In this document: one piece after another, positions 23,917-30,787 of the stretch
How the letters are laid out: every line of letters begins with the position of its first letter
Position numbering within the stretch: the stretch's first letter is position 1
NCBI GenBank assembly: GCA_946407745.1
Contig: CAMJPQ010000001.1
Location: 218,810 to 282,809, forward strand
From: an uncultured Clostridia bacterium
GTDB taxonomy: Bacteria > Bacillota > Clostridia > Christensenellales > Aristaeellaceae
Direction of reading: 5' to 3'
DNA: 64,000 nt
Program-made: the position numbers and the translations under genes
Notes under the pieces: model-generated
The model's input: the letters and a program-made list of their open reading frames with translations, nothing else
What the model was told of the DNA's origin: nothing
Databases searched by the model: none

Positions 23917-24825
23917 GTGACGACCACGGAAGCGGTGCAGCTGATGATGACGGACGCCGCGGAGATTCAGGCACAGGGCGAGGCGGAAAAATACCAGGCC
24001 TTTACCGATAAATTCAAGCCCGCGCTGACCACGGACGACTGCTACACGCCCGCGCCGGTTTACGACGCGGTGCTGGAATGGGTGCGGAAGGAGTACAGCC
24101 TGGGCGGCGCGGAAATTGTGCGGCCGTTCTGGCCCGGAGGCGACTACCAGGCGCAGGAATACCCGGAGGGCTGCGCCGTGGTGGACAATCCGCCTTTTTC
24201 CATCATCTCGCAGGTGGTGCGGTGGTACACGCAGAAGGGCGTGCGCTTTTTCCTTTTCGCGCCCGCGTTGACGCTGTTTTCCGGCAGCAATTACGACTGC
24301 GGCGTGACCTTCATCTGCTGCGGGGTGGGCGTCATCTACGAAAACGGCGCACAGGTGCCCACCAGCTTTGTCACCAACATGGACACCTGCCTGGCCCGCA
24401 CCGCGCCGGAGCTCTACCGTCTGGTGGACGAGGCCAGCGTGAAAAACGCGAAGGCGGGCAAGGTGAGCCTGCCGAAGTACGTTTACCCGGATCACATCGT
24501 CACCGCGGCCATCGCGCAGCGATGGTGCAAGTATGGCGTGGAATGGCGGCTCTCCGCGTCGGACTGCGTGCAGGTGAGCAGCCTGGACGCACAGAAGAGC
24601 GCCGGGAAGGCGATCTTCGGAAAAGGTTTTCTTTTGTCCGACACCGCCGCCGCTGAACGCGCCGCCGCTGAACGCGCCGCCGCTGAACGCGCCGCCGCGA
24701 CCCGGTGGCCACTCAGCGAGAGGGAAAAAGCGATTATTGCCCGCCTTGGAAGGAAATCGACGGAAAACGTCGAAATTCAACACGAACAGGCGGGGGGGGG
24801 TGGCAGCCTGATCTGCCGCTCCTGA
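23917..24825 (+). CDS. Phage DNA methyltransferase-like protein with NPPF motif
   Basis: The 302-residue protein starts at GTG 23917; the G-rich leader doubles as ribosome site and TTGACA lies at 23885. Residues 35-60 contain DDCYTPAPVYDAVLEWV and residues 80-95 CAVVDNPPFSIISQVV, whose NPPF tetrad is the adenine methyltransferase catalytic motif. Related phage proteins are annotated as adenine methyltransferase-like. An AAAER triplet repeat lies at 243-257. No complete SAM-binding FxGxG motif is obvious, so the enzymatic activity is likely but not proven. Confidence 0.65.
   Translation: MTTTEAVQLMMTDAAEIQAQGEAEKYQAFTDKFKPALTTDDCYTPAPVYDAVLEWVRKEYSLGGAEIVRPFWPGGDYQAQEYPEGCAVVDNPPFSIISQVVRWYTQKGVRFFLFAPALTLFSGSNYDCGVTFICCGVGVIYENGAQVPTSFVTNMDTCLARTAPELYRLVDEASVKNAKAGKVSLPKYVYPDHIVTAAIAQRWCKYGVEWRLSASDCVQVSSLDAQKSAGKAIFGKGFLLSDTAAAERAAAERAAAERAAATRWPLSEREKAIIARLGRKSTENVEIQHEQAGGGGSLICRS
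24646..24690 (+). repeat. 15-bp tandem repeat in the methyltransferase-like gene
   Basis: Three perfect copies of GCCGCCGCTGAACGC (24646, 24661, 24676) and a partial fourth encode (Ala-Ala-Glu-Arg-Ala) units. Slippage could change copy number without breaking the frame. Confidence 0.9.
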
Positions 24826-24849
24826 ACATGTAAACAGGAGGAAACCGCA

Positions 24850-25047
24850 ATGCCTGAATGCTCGCATGAATATGAGGTGCGCGTGTGGGACGATGAGGAG
24901 CTGCAGCCCGCCCTTCCCGACACGGAATACGCGGAGATCGAGTCCGTCCGCCTGCAGTGGCGCGAGGGCAAGCGCGAGCCCTGCCGCGTGCGCGTGCAGC
25001 TGGTGGACGGCAGCGTGATCTACTTCCGCCCGGAGCAGTACACCTGA
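24850..25047 (+). CDS. Small hypothetical prophage protein
   Basis: The 65-residue acidic protein follows AACAGGAGGAAACCGCA. It shows a beta-rich pattern (EYEVRVWDDEEL, CRVRVQLVDGSVIYFRPEQY), no signal or membrane segment, and no recognised family. It lies between the methyltransferase-like gene and the integrase. Confidence 0.6.
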   Translation: MPECSHEYEVRVWDDEELQPALPDTEYAEIESVRLQWREGKREPCRVRVQLVDGSVIYFRPEQYT

Positions 25048-25144
25048 CGGACGAAAAACCGACCGCCGGCCGCGCTTCAGGACGATTCGGCATAAAATCC
25101 GACCTTACGCAAAAATCAGGACGAAACAACGAGGGGGTATTTCT

Positions 25145-25744
25145 GTGAACCTGGTGCAGCCCATCCGCGACAAGACTCAGATTTCCCGCATGGTCAACCT
25201 CGCCCAGCGGCATGACCGCCAGTGCGGCGGCGTGAGCTGGGAACTGCTGCTTTCCGTCGGCATGAACACGGGGCTGCGCATCTCGGACATACTGGAGCTG
25301 CGCGTGGGAGACATCCTTTCCGGCGCGGCCATCCGCCCGAAGAAAACCCGCAAGCGGTCTTCTGCGCGCGTGTTTTTCCAGCTGGACGCCGCCACCGAGC
25401 GCCGCGTGCGCGTGCTGCTCTCCGGGCGTGATCCGCAGGAGTTCGCGTTCGCGTCCCGGCAGAAGGACAAGTACACCGGGGAAAAGAAGGCCATCTCTCG
25501 GCAGCGGGCCTACCAGATCATGCGCGAGCTGGGCAGCGCCGCGGGCGTCAGCGTCCCGATCGGCACGCACAGCCTGCGCAAAACCTACGGATATTGGGAC
25601 TACCAGGCCTTCCGCGACCCGGAAACGCTGCGGAAGGAGCTCGGACATAAAAACATCGCTTCCACGCTGCACTATATCGGCATCAACGAGGACAGCATGC
25701 GCGAGCACCAGCTGCGCCGCGAGTCACTCACCGCCAGGCCATGA
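25145..25744 (+). CDS. Tyrosine recombinase (integrase), catalytic domain only
   Basis: The 199-residue protein starts at GTG 25145 after GAGGGGG. It has the catalytic set of the family: Arg in TGLRISDILELR, Lys in RPKKTRKRS, His-x-x-Arg in THSLRKTYGYWD, His in ELGHKNIASTLHYIGI and the nucleophile Tyr in the same stretch. It lacks the N-terminal arm-binding and SAM-like domains of full-length phage integrases (usually 350-400 residues). The attachment site lies about 1.6 kb to its right. It is similar in size to Fim-type or accessory resolvase recombinases. Confidence 0.85.
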   Translation: MNLVQPIRDKTQISRMVNLAQRHDRQCGGVSWELLLSVGMNTGLRISDILELRVGDILSGAAIRPKKTRKRSSARVFFQLDAATERRVRVLLSGRDPQEFAFASRQKDKYTGEKKAISRQRAYQIMRELGSAAGVSVPIGTHSLRKTYGYWDYQAFRDPETLRKELGHKNIASTLHYIGINEDSMREHQLRRESLTARP

Positions 25745-25760
25745 GCCTGGCTCTTTTTTT
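25733..25760 (+). terminator. Terminator overlapping the integrase stop
   Basis: GCCAGGC (25733-25739), loop CATGA, GCCTGGC (25745-25751), then TCTTTTTTTT. The stop codon sits in the loop. Confidence 0.9.
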
Positions 25761-25832
25761 TGTGCCTTTTTTTCGGGGAAGCCGCCCGCCGCGAAACCCT
25801 GGTTTTTCCGTAAAACCCCCTGTTTTCGGGGC

Positions 25833-25864
25833 GAGTTTGACATATTTCCGCGCAGGTTAAACTC
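25833..25864. repeat. GAGTTT...AAACTC inverted repeat with TTGACA
   Basis: GAGTTTGACATATTT at 25833 repeats exactly the 15 bases at 23882-23896 and here forms an inverted repeat with AAACTC (25859-25864). It may be an operator or integrase-related site; no gene follows directly. Confidence 0.4.
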
Positions 25865-25963
25865 ATTTTTTGCCAAAATTTCGCTTCCTCTTTATGCGCC
25901 AAAAACAGCACCCCTTTTGAGTTTAACAGAATACCCGTTGAAGCTAACTCGACGCATAAAAAA

Positions 25964-25983
25964 GAGGCCCCCGCGGGGGCCTC
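25964..25983 (-). terminator. Terminator of the minus-strand control genes
   Basis: The perfect 20-bp palindrome GAGGCCCCCGCGGGGGCCTC is followed on the minus strand by TTTTTTATG. It abuts the stop of the 40-residue membrane peptide gene. Confidence 0.88.
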
Positions 25984-26104
25984 ATCCAAGCATCAGTCCG
26001 AGGGCGAACAGCAGCGTGAACATCGCGCCGCCCGCCGCGCCCATCAGGCACAGCTGCCACCCGGTCAGGGGTTTCGGATCCGGTTCATAGGGCCGTGTTG
26101 TCAT
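25982..26104 (-). CDS. 40-residue single-span membrane peptide
   Basis: ATG 26104 follows GAGAGGAGGACGAAACC. A 14-residue polar head (MTTRPYEPDPKPLT) is followed by one membrane helix (GGAMFTLLFALGLMLG at the end). It is co-oriented with, and 16 bp downstream of, the next minus-strand gene and shares almost the same leader (GGAGG..GACGAAACCATGAC), suggesting both leaders derive from one sequence. Unknown function; size and position suggest a prophage membrane peptide. Confidence 0.6.
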   Translation of the reverse strand: MTTRPYEPDPKPLTGWQLCLMGAAGGAMFTLLFALGLMLG

Positions 26105-26119
26105 GGTTTCGTCCTCCTC

Positions 26120-26338
26120 TCACAGCTCACCGCGGATCATGCGGCGGTGCACGTGGCTGATGGTTTCGTCGTACATCTGCTGGTAGCTGGTAACGCCGAG
26201 CCTGCGCAGGCCGTCGTTGATCGGGAACTCCGCGCGGTAGACCGTTTTGTTTGCGGCCTTCATGGCCTTTTTGTCGGACTGGTTGATCAGGCGGATGAGG
26301 CAGGCCCTCTCGATGCGGCTGAAGCGTTTGCGTGTCAT
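26120..26338 (-). CDS. Small basic prophage protein, unknown
   Basis: ATG 26338 gives 72 residues after CAGGAGGGACGAAACC; the upstream ATG 26398 falls inside the -10 element and is unlikely. It is basic and helical: MTRKRFSRIERACLIRLINQ, then DKKAMKAANKTVYRAEFPIN and RRLGVTSYQQMYDETISHVH. Possibly DNA-binding, but no family is recognised. It is transcribed divergently from an RHH-like regulator, with operator sites in the shared region. Confidence 0.6.
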   Translation of the reverse strand: MTRKRFSRIERACLIRLINQSDKKAMKAANKTVYRAEFPINDGLRRLGVTSYQQMYDETISHVHRRMIRGEL

Positions 26339-26397
26339 GGTTTCGTCCCTCCTGCTGGCTGAAATTCTGCGGGCGATGTGCCCGCCCGGCATGTTCA

Positions 26398-26427
26398 ATT
26401 ATATAACTGTACAGGTAGATTTTACAA
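26398..26427 (-). promoter_or_regulatory. Minus-strand promoter with operator in the spacer
   Basis: Reading the minus strand: TTGTAA (26427-26422), 18-bp spacer, TATAAT (26403-26398). The CTGTACAG palindrome at 26407-26414 fills the spacer, so a bound repressor would block polymerase. Confidence 0.65.
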
Positions 26428-26494
26428 TGGAAAATCCGGATAAAAAGATTTCCCGGAAAAATCTCCGGAAAACCCTTTTACTGTATAAGCATAA

Positions 26495-26502
26495 CTGTAC
26501 AG
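26495..26502. promoter_or_regulatory. Middle CTGTACAG operator
   Basis: This 8-bp palindrome shares the context AACTGTACAG with the site at 26407 and CTGTACAGTGATA with the site at 26550. It lies between the two divergent promoters and could allow looping or cooperative binding. Confidence 0.55.
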
Positions 26503-26537
26503 TGATACACCAAACCGCAAATACCAGATTTCACAAA

Positions 26538-26566
26538 TTGACAAAATATCTGTACAGTGATAACAT
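26538..26566 (+). promoter_or_regulatory. Plus-strand promoter with operator in the spacer
   Basis: TTGACA (26538-26543), 17-bp spacer, TAACAT (26561-26566). CTGTACAG (26550-26557) lies in the spacer. The RHH-like gene begins 22 bp downstream of the -10 with AAGGAGGTGA as ribosome site. Confidence 0.75.
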
Positions 26567-26587
26567 GATTTGGAAGGAGGTGATGCC

Positions 26588-26833
26588 ATGTCCGTCAGCA
26601 AGGCCCAGATGGAGGCTACACGCCGGTGGGAGTCCGGCAATTATGACCAAATCCGCCTCGTTGTCCCGAAGGGCACCAAGGCCAGGATCCGCGCCCAGTC
26701 CGCCAGCATCAACGGCTACATTTCCGCCGCCCTCATGGCGGCCCTCGCCCGCGACGAAGCCGCGCACTCCGCGCCGGATCCGTCGGCTGCCCCGTCCGCC
26801 GCTTCGCCCGAAGATCCCCAACCCGGCCCCTGA
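26588..26833 (+). CDS. Ribbon-helix-helix-like transcription regulator
   Basis: The 81-residue protein starts at ATG 26588 (RBS AAGGAGGTGATGCC). NYDQIRLVVPKGTKARIRAQ forms a strand followed by a helix with basic residues, and SINGYISAALMAALARDEAA forms the second helix, the Arc/MetJ arrangement. The last 25 residues are a Pro/Ser/Ala tail. Placement of CTGTACAG operators in its own and the opposite promoter suggests it controls both. It could also be an antitoxin. Confidence 0.65.
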   Translation: MSVSKAQMEATRRWESGNYDQIRLVVPKGTKARIRAQSASINGYISAALMAALARDEAAHSAPDPSAAPSAASPEDPQPGP

Positions 26834-26912
26834 GCCCGCCACCCCGTCCGTGCTGCGCACCGCCTGCCCTGTGGCCCGCGCGGCCCCGGCCGGGCGCTCA
26901 GCTGCCTACCTG

Positions 26913-26936
26913 GCCCGCCACATCGGCGGGCTTTTT
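26913..26936 (+). terminator. Terminator after the RHH-like gene
   Basis: GCCCGCC, loop ACATC, GGCGGGC, then TTTTT (26932-26936). Confidence 0.8.
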
Positions 26937-27330
26937 CGCTGCGCAAATCCGTGCCGCTCCCCGTGCCGGTTGCCCGGGACTCCCCTGCCCGTCGCCCGGC
27001 CGCGCCCGCCGCCTTTTCCGCGCCAAAACCCCGGTTTTTCTCAGATTTTTGACAGGTACTGCGCCGCCCCTCACGGACCCGGGGCTGGCTTCGAGCCCAC
27101 CAGTTGTGTAGATTTTGGCGAAAAAATAGTGATTTCATTCACATTGAGGCAGGCGAAAATGAATATTTTTCGCGCGCGCGGTATATTGAAGCAAGGACGC
27201 GCTAAACAATGCCTTTAACTTCAGAATAGGCGTGAAATTAAGGGATGCGCGGATTTCATATGTTGACAACTATTGCTAACGTATTGCTAACATATTCGTG
27301 AAAAGCCAATACCTGCAAGAATCGGAAATG
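26937..27330. other. Prophage end, no gene seen
   Basis: GC-rich to 27080, then increasingly AT-rich. It has 'TTGCTAACGTATTGCTAACATATTCG' type direct repeats (GTATTGCTAACAT / CTATTGCTAACGT, 27263-27297), which could be integrase arm sites next to the attachment core. No open frame with a ribosome site. Confidence 0.5.
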
Positions 27331-27390
27331 CCCTGCTAAGGGAGTAGTCGGGTTATACCGAGCCCGGGTTCAAATCCCGGCTTCTCCGCA
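27331..27390 (+). tRNA. 3' half of tRNA-Ser(GCT): prophage attachment site
   Basis: From CCCTGCTAAGGGAGTAG onward the sequence matches a tRNA-Ser: anticodon loop CTGCTAA, long variable arm TCGG-GTTATA-CCGA, T arm GGGTTCAAATCCC and acceptor strand CTTCTCCGCA. The 5' half (acceptor, D arm, 5' anticodon stem) is absent: the preceding bases do not pair with the acceptor. This is what an att site looks like at the far end of an element that integrated in a tRNA gene, with crossover in or near the anticodon arm. Confidence 0.8.
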
Positions 27391-27396
27391 TCAAAA

Positions 27397-27427
27397 AACC
27401 TGCAGTTTATCAGCTGCGGGTTTTTTT
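27397..27427 (+). terminator. tRNA-Ser gene terminator
   Basis: AACCTGCAG pairs with CTGCGGGTT across an 8-nt loop, followed by TTTTT. It lies six bases after the tRNA end and belongs to the original tRNA gene. Confidence 0.8.
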
Positions 27428-27528
27428 GTCTATTATGCTGCCATACCGCTTCCGCGGTATGGCCATTGCGGAGAATCGTGAAATCAACTGCCAGGGGGAT
27501 GTGCTCAAACATTCCCGCGATGGCGCTT

Positions 27529-29703
27529 TTATTCCACCTGGATGGCAAAATCATCTACCGTCACCAATTCTGCCGAGAGCAGCTCCGCCGCCTTCATATC
27601 GGCTTTTTCCTGTAAACCGGCCATGGCGGAGGCATCCACCGTGACATTCTCTTTTACCGGTGTCAGATAAAGCACCAGCGGCTGCGCTTTCAGTATTTCC
27701 GCATAACAGTCCACGCGAAGATCCCACGCATCGCCATTGCAGAAGTTGTCGGAAATCAGCTCATTACCGGCAAATGCGTTGCCGATATCTCCCCGATAAC
27801 GCACCCGCAGCAGCACCTGCTTGTGGCCGGTGAGATAGCCTGCAGGAAGATCCACCACATAGCGTCCGCTGCCCACCTGCTGCCATGAAACGGGTTCGTG
27901 CCGCAGCCCGCTTTCCAGATGGCGATGGAGCACAAAGGCTTTTTCCCGCTCCGACCAGGCATACAAATCGGTACTGCCGCTGTCCATTTCCACCTTCAGC
28001 CTTTCACCGTCCCACAGCAGGGGCTTGCCGCACAGCCAGGCGGTATTCTGATAAACCCAGAACCGCAGGGCATCCTGCCGGGACAGTGTCATAATGAGCT
28101 GCCCTCCAGCCTGAAGGGCATCCCCTGCCCTGGTGTGGTATTCCTGGCCATTGACGCAATACACAGGTTTCATCCCATCGGGTGCCATGAAAAACCATGT
28201 GTGTCCAACGTGAGCCAGCGGCTGAGCAGTGGCCCAGTCCAGTGTTGCATCGCCCAAAGGAAGGCCAAAGGGCAGAATGGCGTTTTCACCGGCAGCGATA
28301 TCGAACCGGAAGGTGATTTCCCTGTCCGGCAGAAGCAGGTGCACCACGTCGCCCCGGCGGCTGTGCAGCTCGGCATGATCCTGAAAATTGTTGACGAAAA
28401 GAAAGCCGCTGCTCCCTCTGACGCGGACGGAAAAGCGCAAAGGATTCAGATCGCCCGGCTTCAGGTTCTTCAGGTGCTCCGGCAAAACAGCCTTTGTTTC
28501 CTCCAAAAAGCCGGAGAACAGCCTGCAGAACATGTGAATAGTCCTGAGCCGGCCGTAGCTCTCCCTGAGCTGCCCAAATTCCCCGATGGCAGCCTGATAA
28601 TCATAGCTGCGTTTGGGGATCTGCCCTTCATTCAGGAATGATGTCCTTTTGCCTGTGGGGGTCGTTCCGCCCTTGTACATATAGTAGCCCAGAAGATTGC
28701 AGCCGCTGCCCAGCTTGATGTTGGCCAGTGCGTCAATGGCACGCATGTCCATACGGAAACGGTATTTGTAGCTGCACATCATGCCGCCCATCATTTCGCC
28801 GCAGGCGTAGGGGCGTGATTCCGGATCATAGGCCGGTTCAAAATTGTATTCTTTTGTCACGTCGCTGTTGTGGTTGTCACGATAGATGTACTCCGGCGTG
28901 GAGGGATGAATGCCCTGCCTGCTGTAGAACAGCCATGGCTGATACGAGTATCCGCCCCAGAGCGGGAGCGCTTCTTCCACGGGAACCACAGCGCCGCCCC
29001 AGGCTGTAGCTGTATAGAAGGGTGTATGAATGCCTTCCTTCTGCATCAGCCTTTTCAGGGCCAGCATGTAGGCCATACCGGAATGGCCGATGGTAATCCA
29101 TTCATTTGATACACCGGTAGTCATTTCCCAAGGTGCGCAGGAATGCTGATACTCATTCTCAATCTGCGTGCCCACAATGCAGCCACCCTGATGATAGTAG
29201 TGGCCGTCCATCTGAAGATGCAGCTGATGAAATAACTTTTGCACCGAACTCAGGAAGCCTGCGTTGTTTTCGCGCACATCATAGGGCTTCCCGTACAGCC
29301 AGTCCGGCAGGCCGCCGTTGCGCATCTCTCCATGGGCAAAGGGGCCGATGCGCACGATTACCATCATGCGGTGTTTCTCGCAGACCTCCAGAAAGGAACG
29401 AAGATTCCGGCAGCCGTCAAAGCGGAAAACGCCCTCTTCCTCCTCGTGGACATTCCAGACCACATAAGTGGACAGAATGCTGATTCCGCCGCACCGCATC
29501 TTGATGATGGCGTCCTCCCACTGGTCCGGAGAGACACGGAAAAAGTGCATCTCTCCGCTGATGCCAAAAAAGGGCTTTCCGTTCAGTGTCATATAATAGT
29601 TGGTAAACCCTATTCTTTGGCCGGTTGGACTGGAGCCGGAAAAGCGGCTTCCCAGGTCAAAAACCTTCTTATCGAGCATCCGTGACAGGTCCAATGTGTA
29701 CAT
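27529..29703 (-). CDS. GH35 beta-galactosidase
   Basis: This 724-residue protein, without signal peptide, is probably a cytoplasmic exo-beta-galactosidase. The TIM barrel occupies about residues 35-390: NGKPFFGISGEMHFFRVSPD at 41-60 is the GH35 opening, STYVVWNVHEEEEGVFRF and VRIGPFAHGEMRNGGLPDWL follow, and GTQIENEY at 178-185 holds the acid/base Glu (about 184). The C-terminal beta domains are about 400-724. It is alone between the tRNA-Ser att site and an integrase fragment; ATG 29703 has GGAGAGTGATGATAT upstream. It would release galactose from oligosaccharides. Confidence 0.88.
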   Translation of the reverse strand: MYTLDLSRMLDKKVFDLGSRFSGSSPTGQRIGFTNYYMTLNGKPFFGISGEMHFFRVSPDQWEDAIIKMRCGGISILSTYVVWNVHEEEEGVFRFDGCRNLRSFLEVCEKHRMMVIVRIGPFAHGEMRNGGLPDWLYGKPYDVRENNAGFLSSVQKLFHQLHLQMDGHYYHQGGCIVGTQIENEYQHSCAPWEMTTGVSNEWITIGHSGMAYMLALKRLMQKEGIHTPFYTATAWGGAVVPVEEALPLWGGYSYQPWLFYSRQGIHPSTPEYIYRDNHNSDVTKEYNFEPAYDPESRPYACGEMMGGMMCSYKYRFRMDMRAIDALANIKLGSGCNLLGYYMYKGGTTPTGKRTSFLNEGQIPKRSYDYQAAIGEFGQLRESYGRLRTIHMFCRLFSGFLEETKAVLPEHLKNLKPGDLNPLRFSVRVRGSSGFLFVNNFQDHAELHSRRGDVVHLLLPDREITFRFDIAAGENAILPFGLPLGDATLDWATAQPLAHVGHTWFFMAPDGMKPVYCVNGQEYHTRAGDALQAGGQLIMTLSRQDALRFWVYQNTAWLCGKPLLWDGERLKVEMDSGSTDLYAWSEREKAFVLHRHLESGLRHEPVSWQQVGSGRYVVDLPAGYLTGHKQVLLRVRYRGDIGNAFAGNELISDNFCNGDAWDLRVDCYAEILKAQPLVLYLTPVKENVTVDASAMAGLQEKADMKAAELLSAELVTVDDFAIQVE

Positions 29704-29782
29704 ATATCATCACTCTCCATGTTGTTTACAGCAGTATATCACCGGCAGAAAAATCTGCAAGTATGGAGTACGGAAGAAAGCA

Positions 29783-30004
29783 ATGGACCTGATGCAGCAA
29801 AGACTGGCCGTGTGCGCCGAGGCCTGGTTGGATTACAGCCAGTCACGTGCGGGACATCTCATAGGTAGCCGCTGTTACTACCGCAGTAGAGAGGTCAAGA
29901 TTCTGTCGAAGGCGTTAGGGCATACGGATGCGAACACCACTTACAACATCAACATAAGCCTGAAAGGCGGCGCTGACAAAATGCATACTGCCCTGTATGC
30001 ATAA
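29783..30004 (+). pseudogene. C-terminal remnant of a tyrosine recombinase
   Basis: A 73-codon frame ends with EVKILSKALGHTDANTTYNI followed by NISLKGGADKMHTALYA. LGHTDANTT-Y is the conserved His and nucleophile Tyr region of a phage/ICE integrase; the rest of the protein (over 250 residues) is missing. It ends 52 bp from a tRNA-Trp 3' fragment, the typical int-att arrangement, so an older element integrated here and decayed. Confidence 0.75.
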
Positions 30005-30055
30005 GAAAACGATCCGCTCTGCAAAACGGATCGCCGTACCAGAAAGTACATCAGT

Positions 30056-30101
30056 GCAGGGGCTGAAGGATTCGAACCCTCAACAAAGGTTTTGGAGACC
30101 G
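30056..30101 (-). tRNA. 3' fragment of tRNA-Trp (attachment scar), copy 1
   Basis: The minus strand reads GGTCTCCAAAACC (Trp anticodon arm with CCA), then a variable region, GGGTTCGAATCC (T arm) and CAGCCCCTGCA (acceptor 3' strand). The 5' half is absent. A hairpin with U-run (30008-30034, minus strand) follows as tRNA terminator. Confidence 0.75.
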
Positions 30102-30243
30102 TTTGGGAAACGCACAAGAAACAACCATCACGCCCTGTAAACAATGTCATTTCTGGTATTTTGGAAACGCTGAGATGTTTGATCAAAGTATTCGGGAAAG
30201 CGAGTATTTCGATCAGATATTTTACCTGGTATGTGATAAAAAA

Positions 30244-30298
30244 ATACCCGTTCGGGAAGATAGACCGGTCTACTGGCCACATTTTCCCGAACGGGTAT
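30244..30298. terminator. Long inverted repeat, copy 1
   Basis: ATACCCGTTCGGGAA (30244-30258) and TTCCCGAACGGGTAT (30284-30298) are perfect 15-bp arms around a 25-nt loop. The same arms occur at 39460-39512. Flanking A and T tracts make it a possible bidirectional terminator. Confidence 0.7.
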
Positions 30299-30374
30299 TC
30301 TTGTTTCTTGTGTCCGATTATTATTTATTAAAGAGATAGTACATCCAGCAATCAGTCCTTCGGTTTTTCTTTCT

Positions 30375-30596
30375 CGAGTATTTGCGGACTTCGCTGTGGT
30401 AAGTGCGGCGTTCATAAGGTGTCCATGGATGATCAGCGGGGCCGCCATATTTACGGCCGATTAAGGAATCAGCAGTGCTTTTCCCGTCGGTATACCTGAT
30501 GTATGCTATTTGACAAGTCCCGTAGGCCTTCCTATTGATTCTATTATGTTTGACAACATGCCGGCTGCTTCTTTCCCCTTGTCATCAAACAGGTAA
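30375..30596 (-). pseudogene. Degraded copy of the 39561-40043 phage gene
   Basis: The minus-strand translation gives YLFDDKGKEAAGMLSNIIES, then after a frame change IAYIRYTDGKSTADS and LIGRKYGGPADHPWTPYE, then RRTYHSEVRK. This aligns with residues 95-157 of the protein at 39561-40043 (YLFDTRGKEAVARLADMVEE ... DHPWTPYEQRTYHSEVRK). A TAG stop and a one-base frameshift near 30515 and a lost N-terminus show that it is dead. Confidence 0.8.
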
Positions 30597-30644
30597 AGGG
30601 GCTGTGATGCCAGGCAATCTCTTAATGCCGTTTTCACAGCCCCT
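30597..30644. repeat. AGGGGCTGTGA / TCACAGCCCCT inverted repeat
   Basis: Perfect 11-bp arms with a 26-nt loop. A related GGAGCTGTGA...TCACAGCCCC hairpin lies at 40607-40631. The stretch from 30645 to 30787 shows no gene. Confidence 0.6.
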
Positions 30645-30787
30645 AAGATGGGACAGGGTGGTATTTGCATGCTGAGCTCAACAAATCAGGTCTTCCGTGA
30701 TGATCTTAACACTTAGAAAGGAAGGCTTGCTGCTCGTTTTACCATGCATCAGTTATGTGTGCGCGCATATAATCAGGGAATTATTCC

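Noticed and set aside
27331..27390. Complete tRNA-Ser gene
   Set aside because: The upstream 40 bases cannot form the acceptor or D arm, and the 5' anticodon stem is only partly paired.
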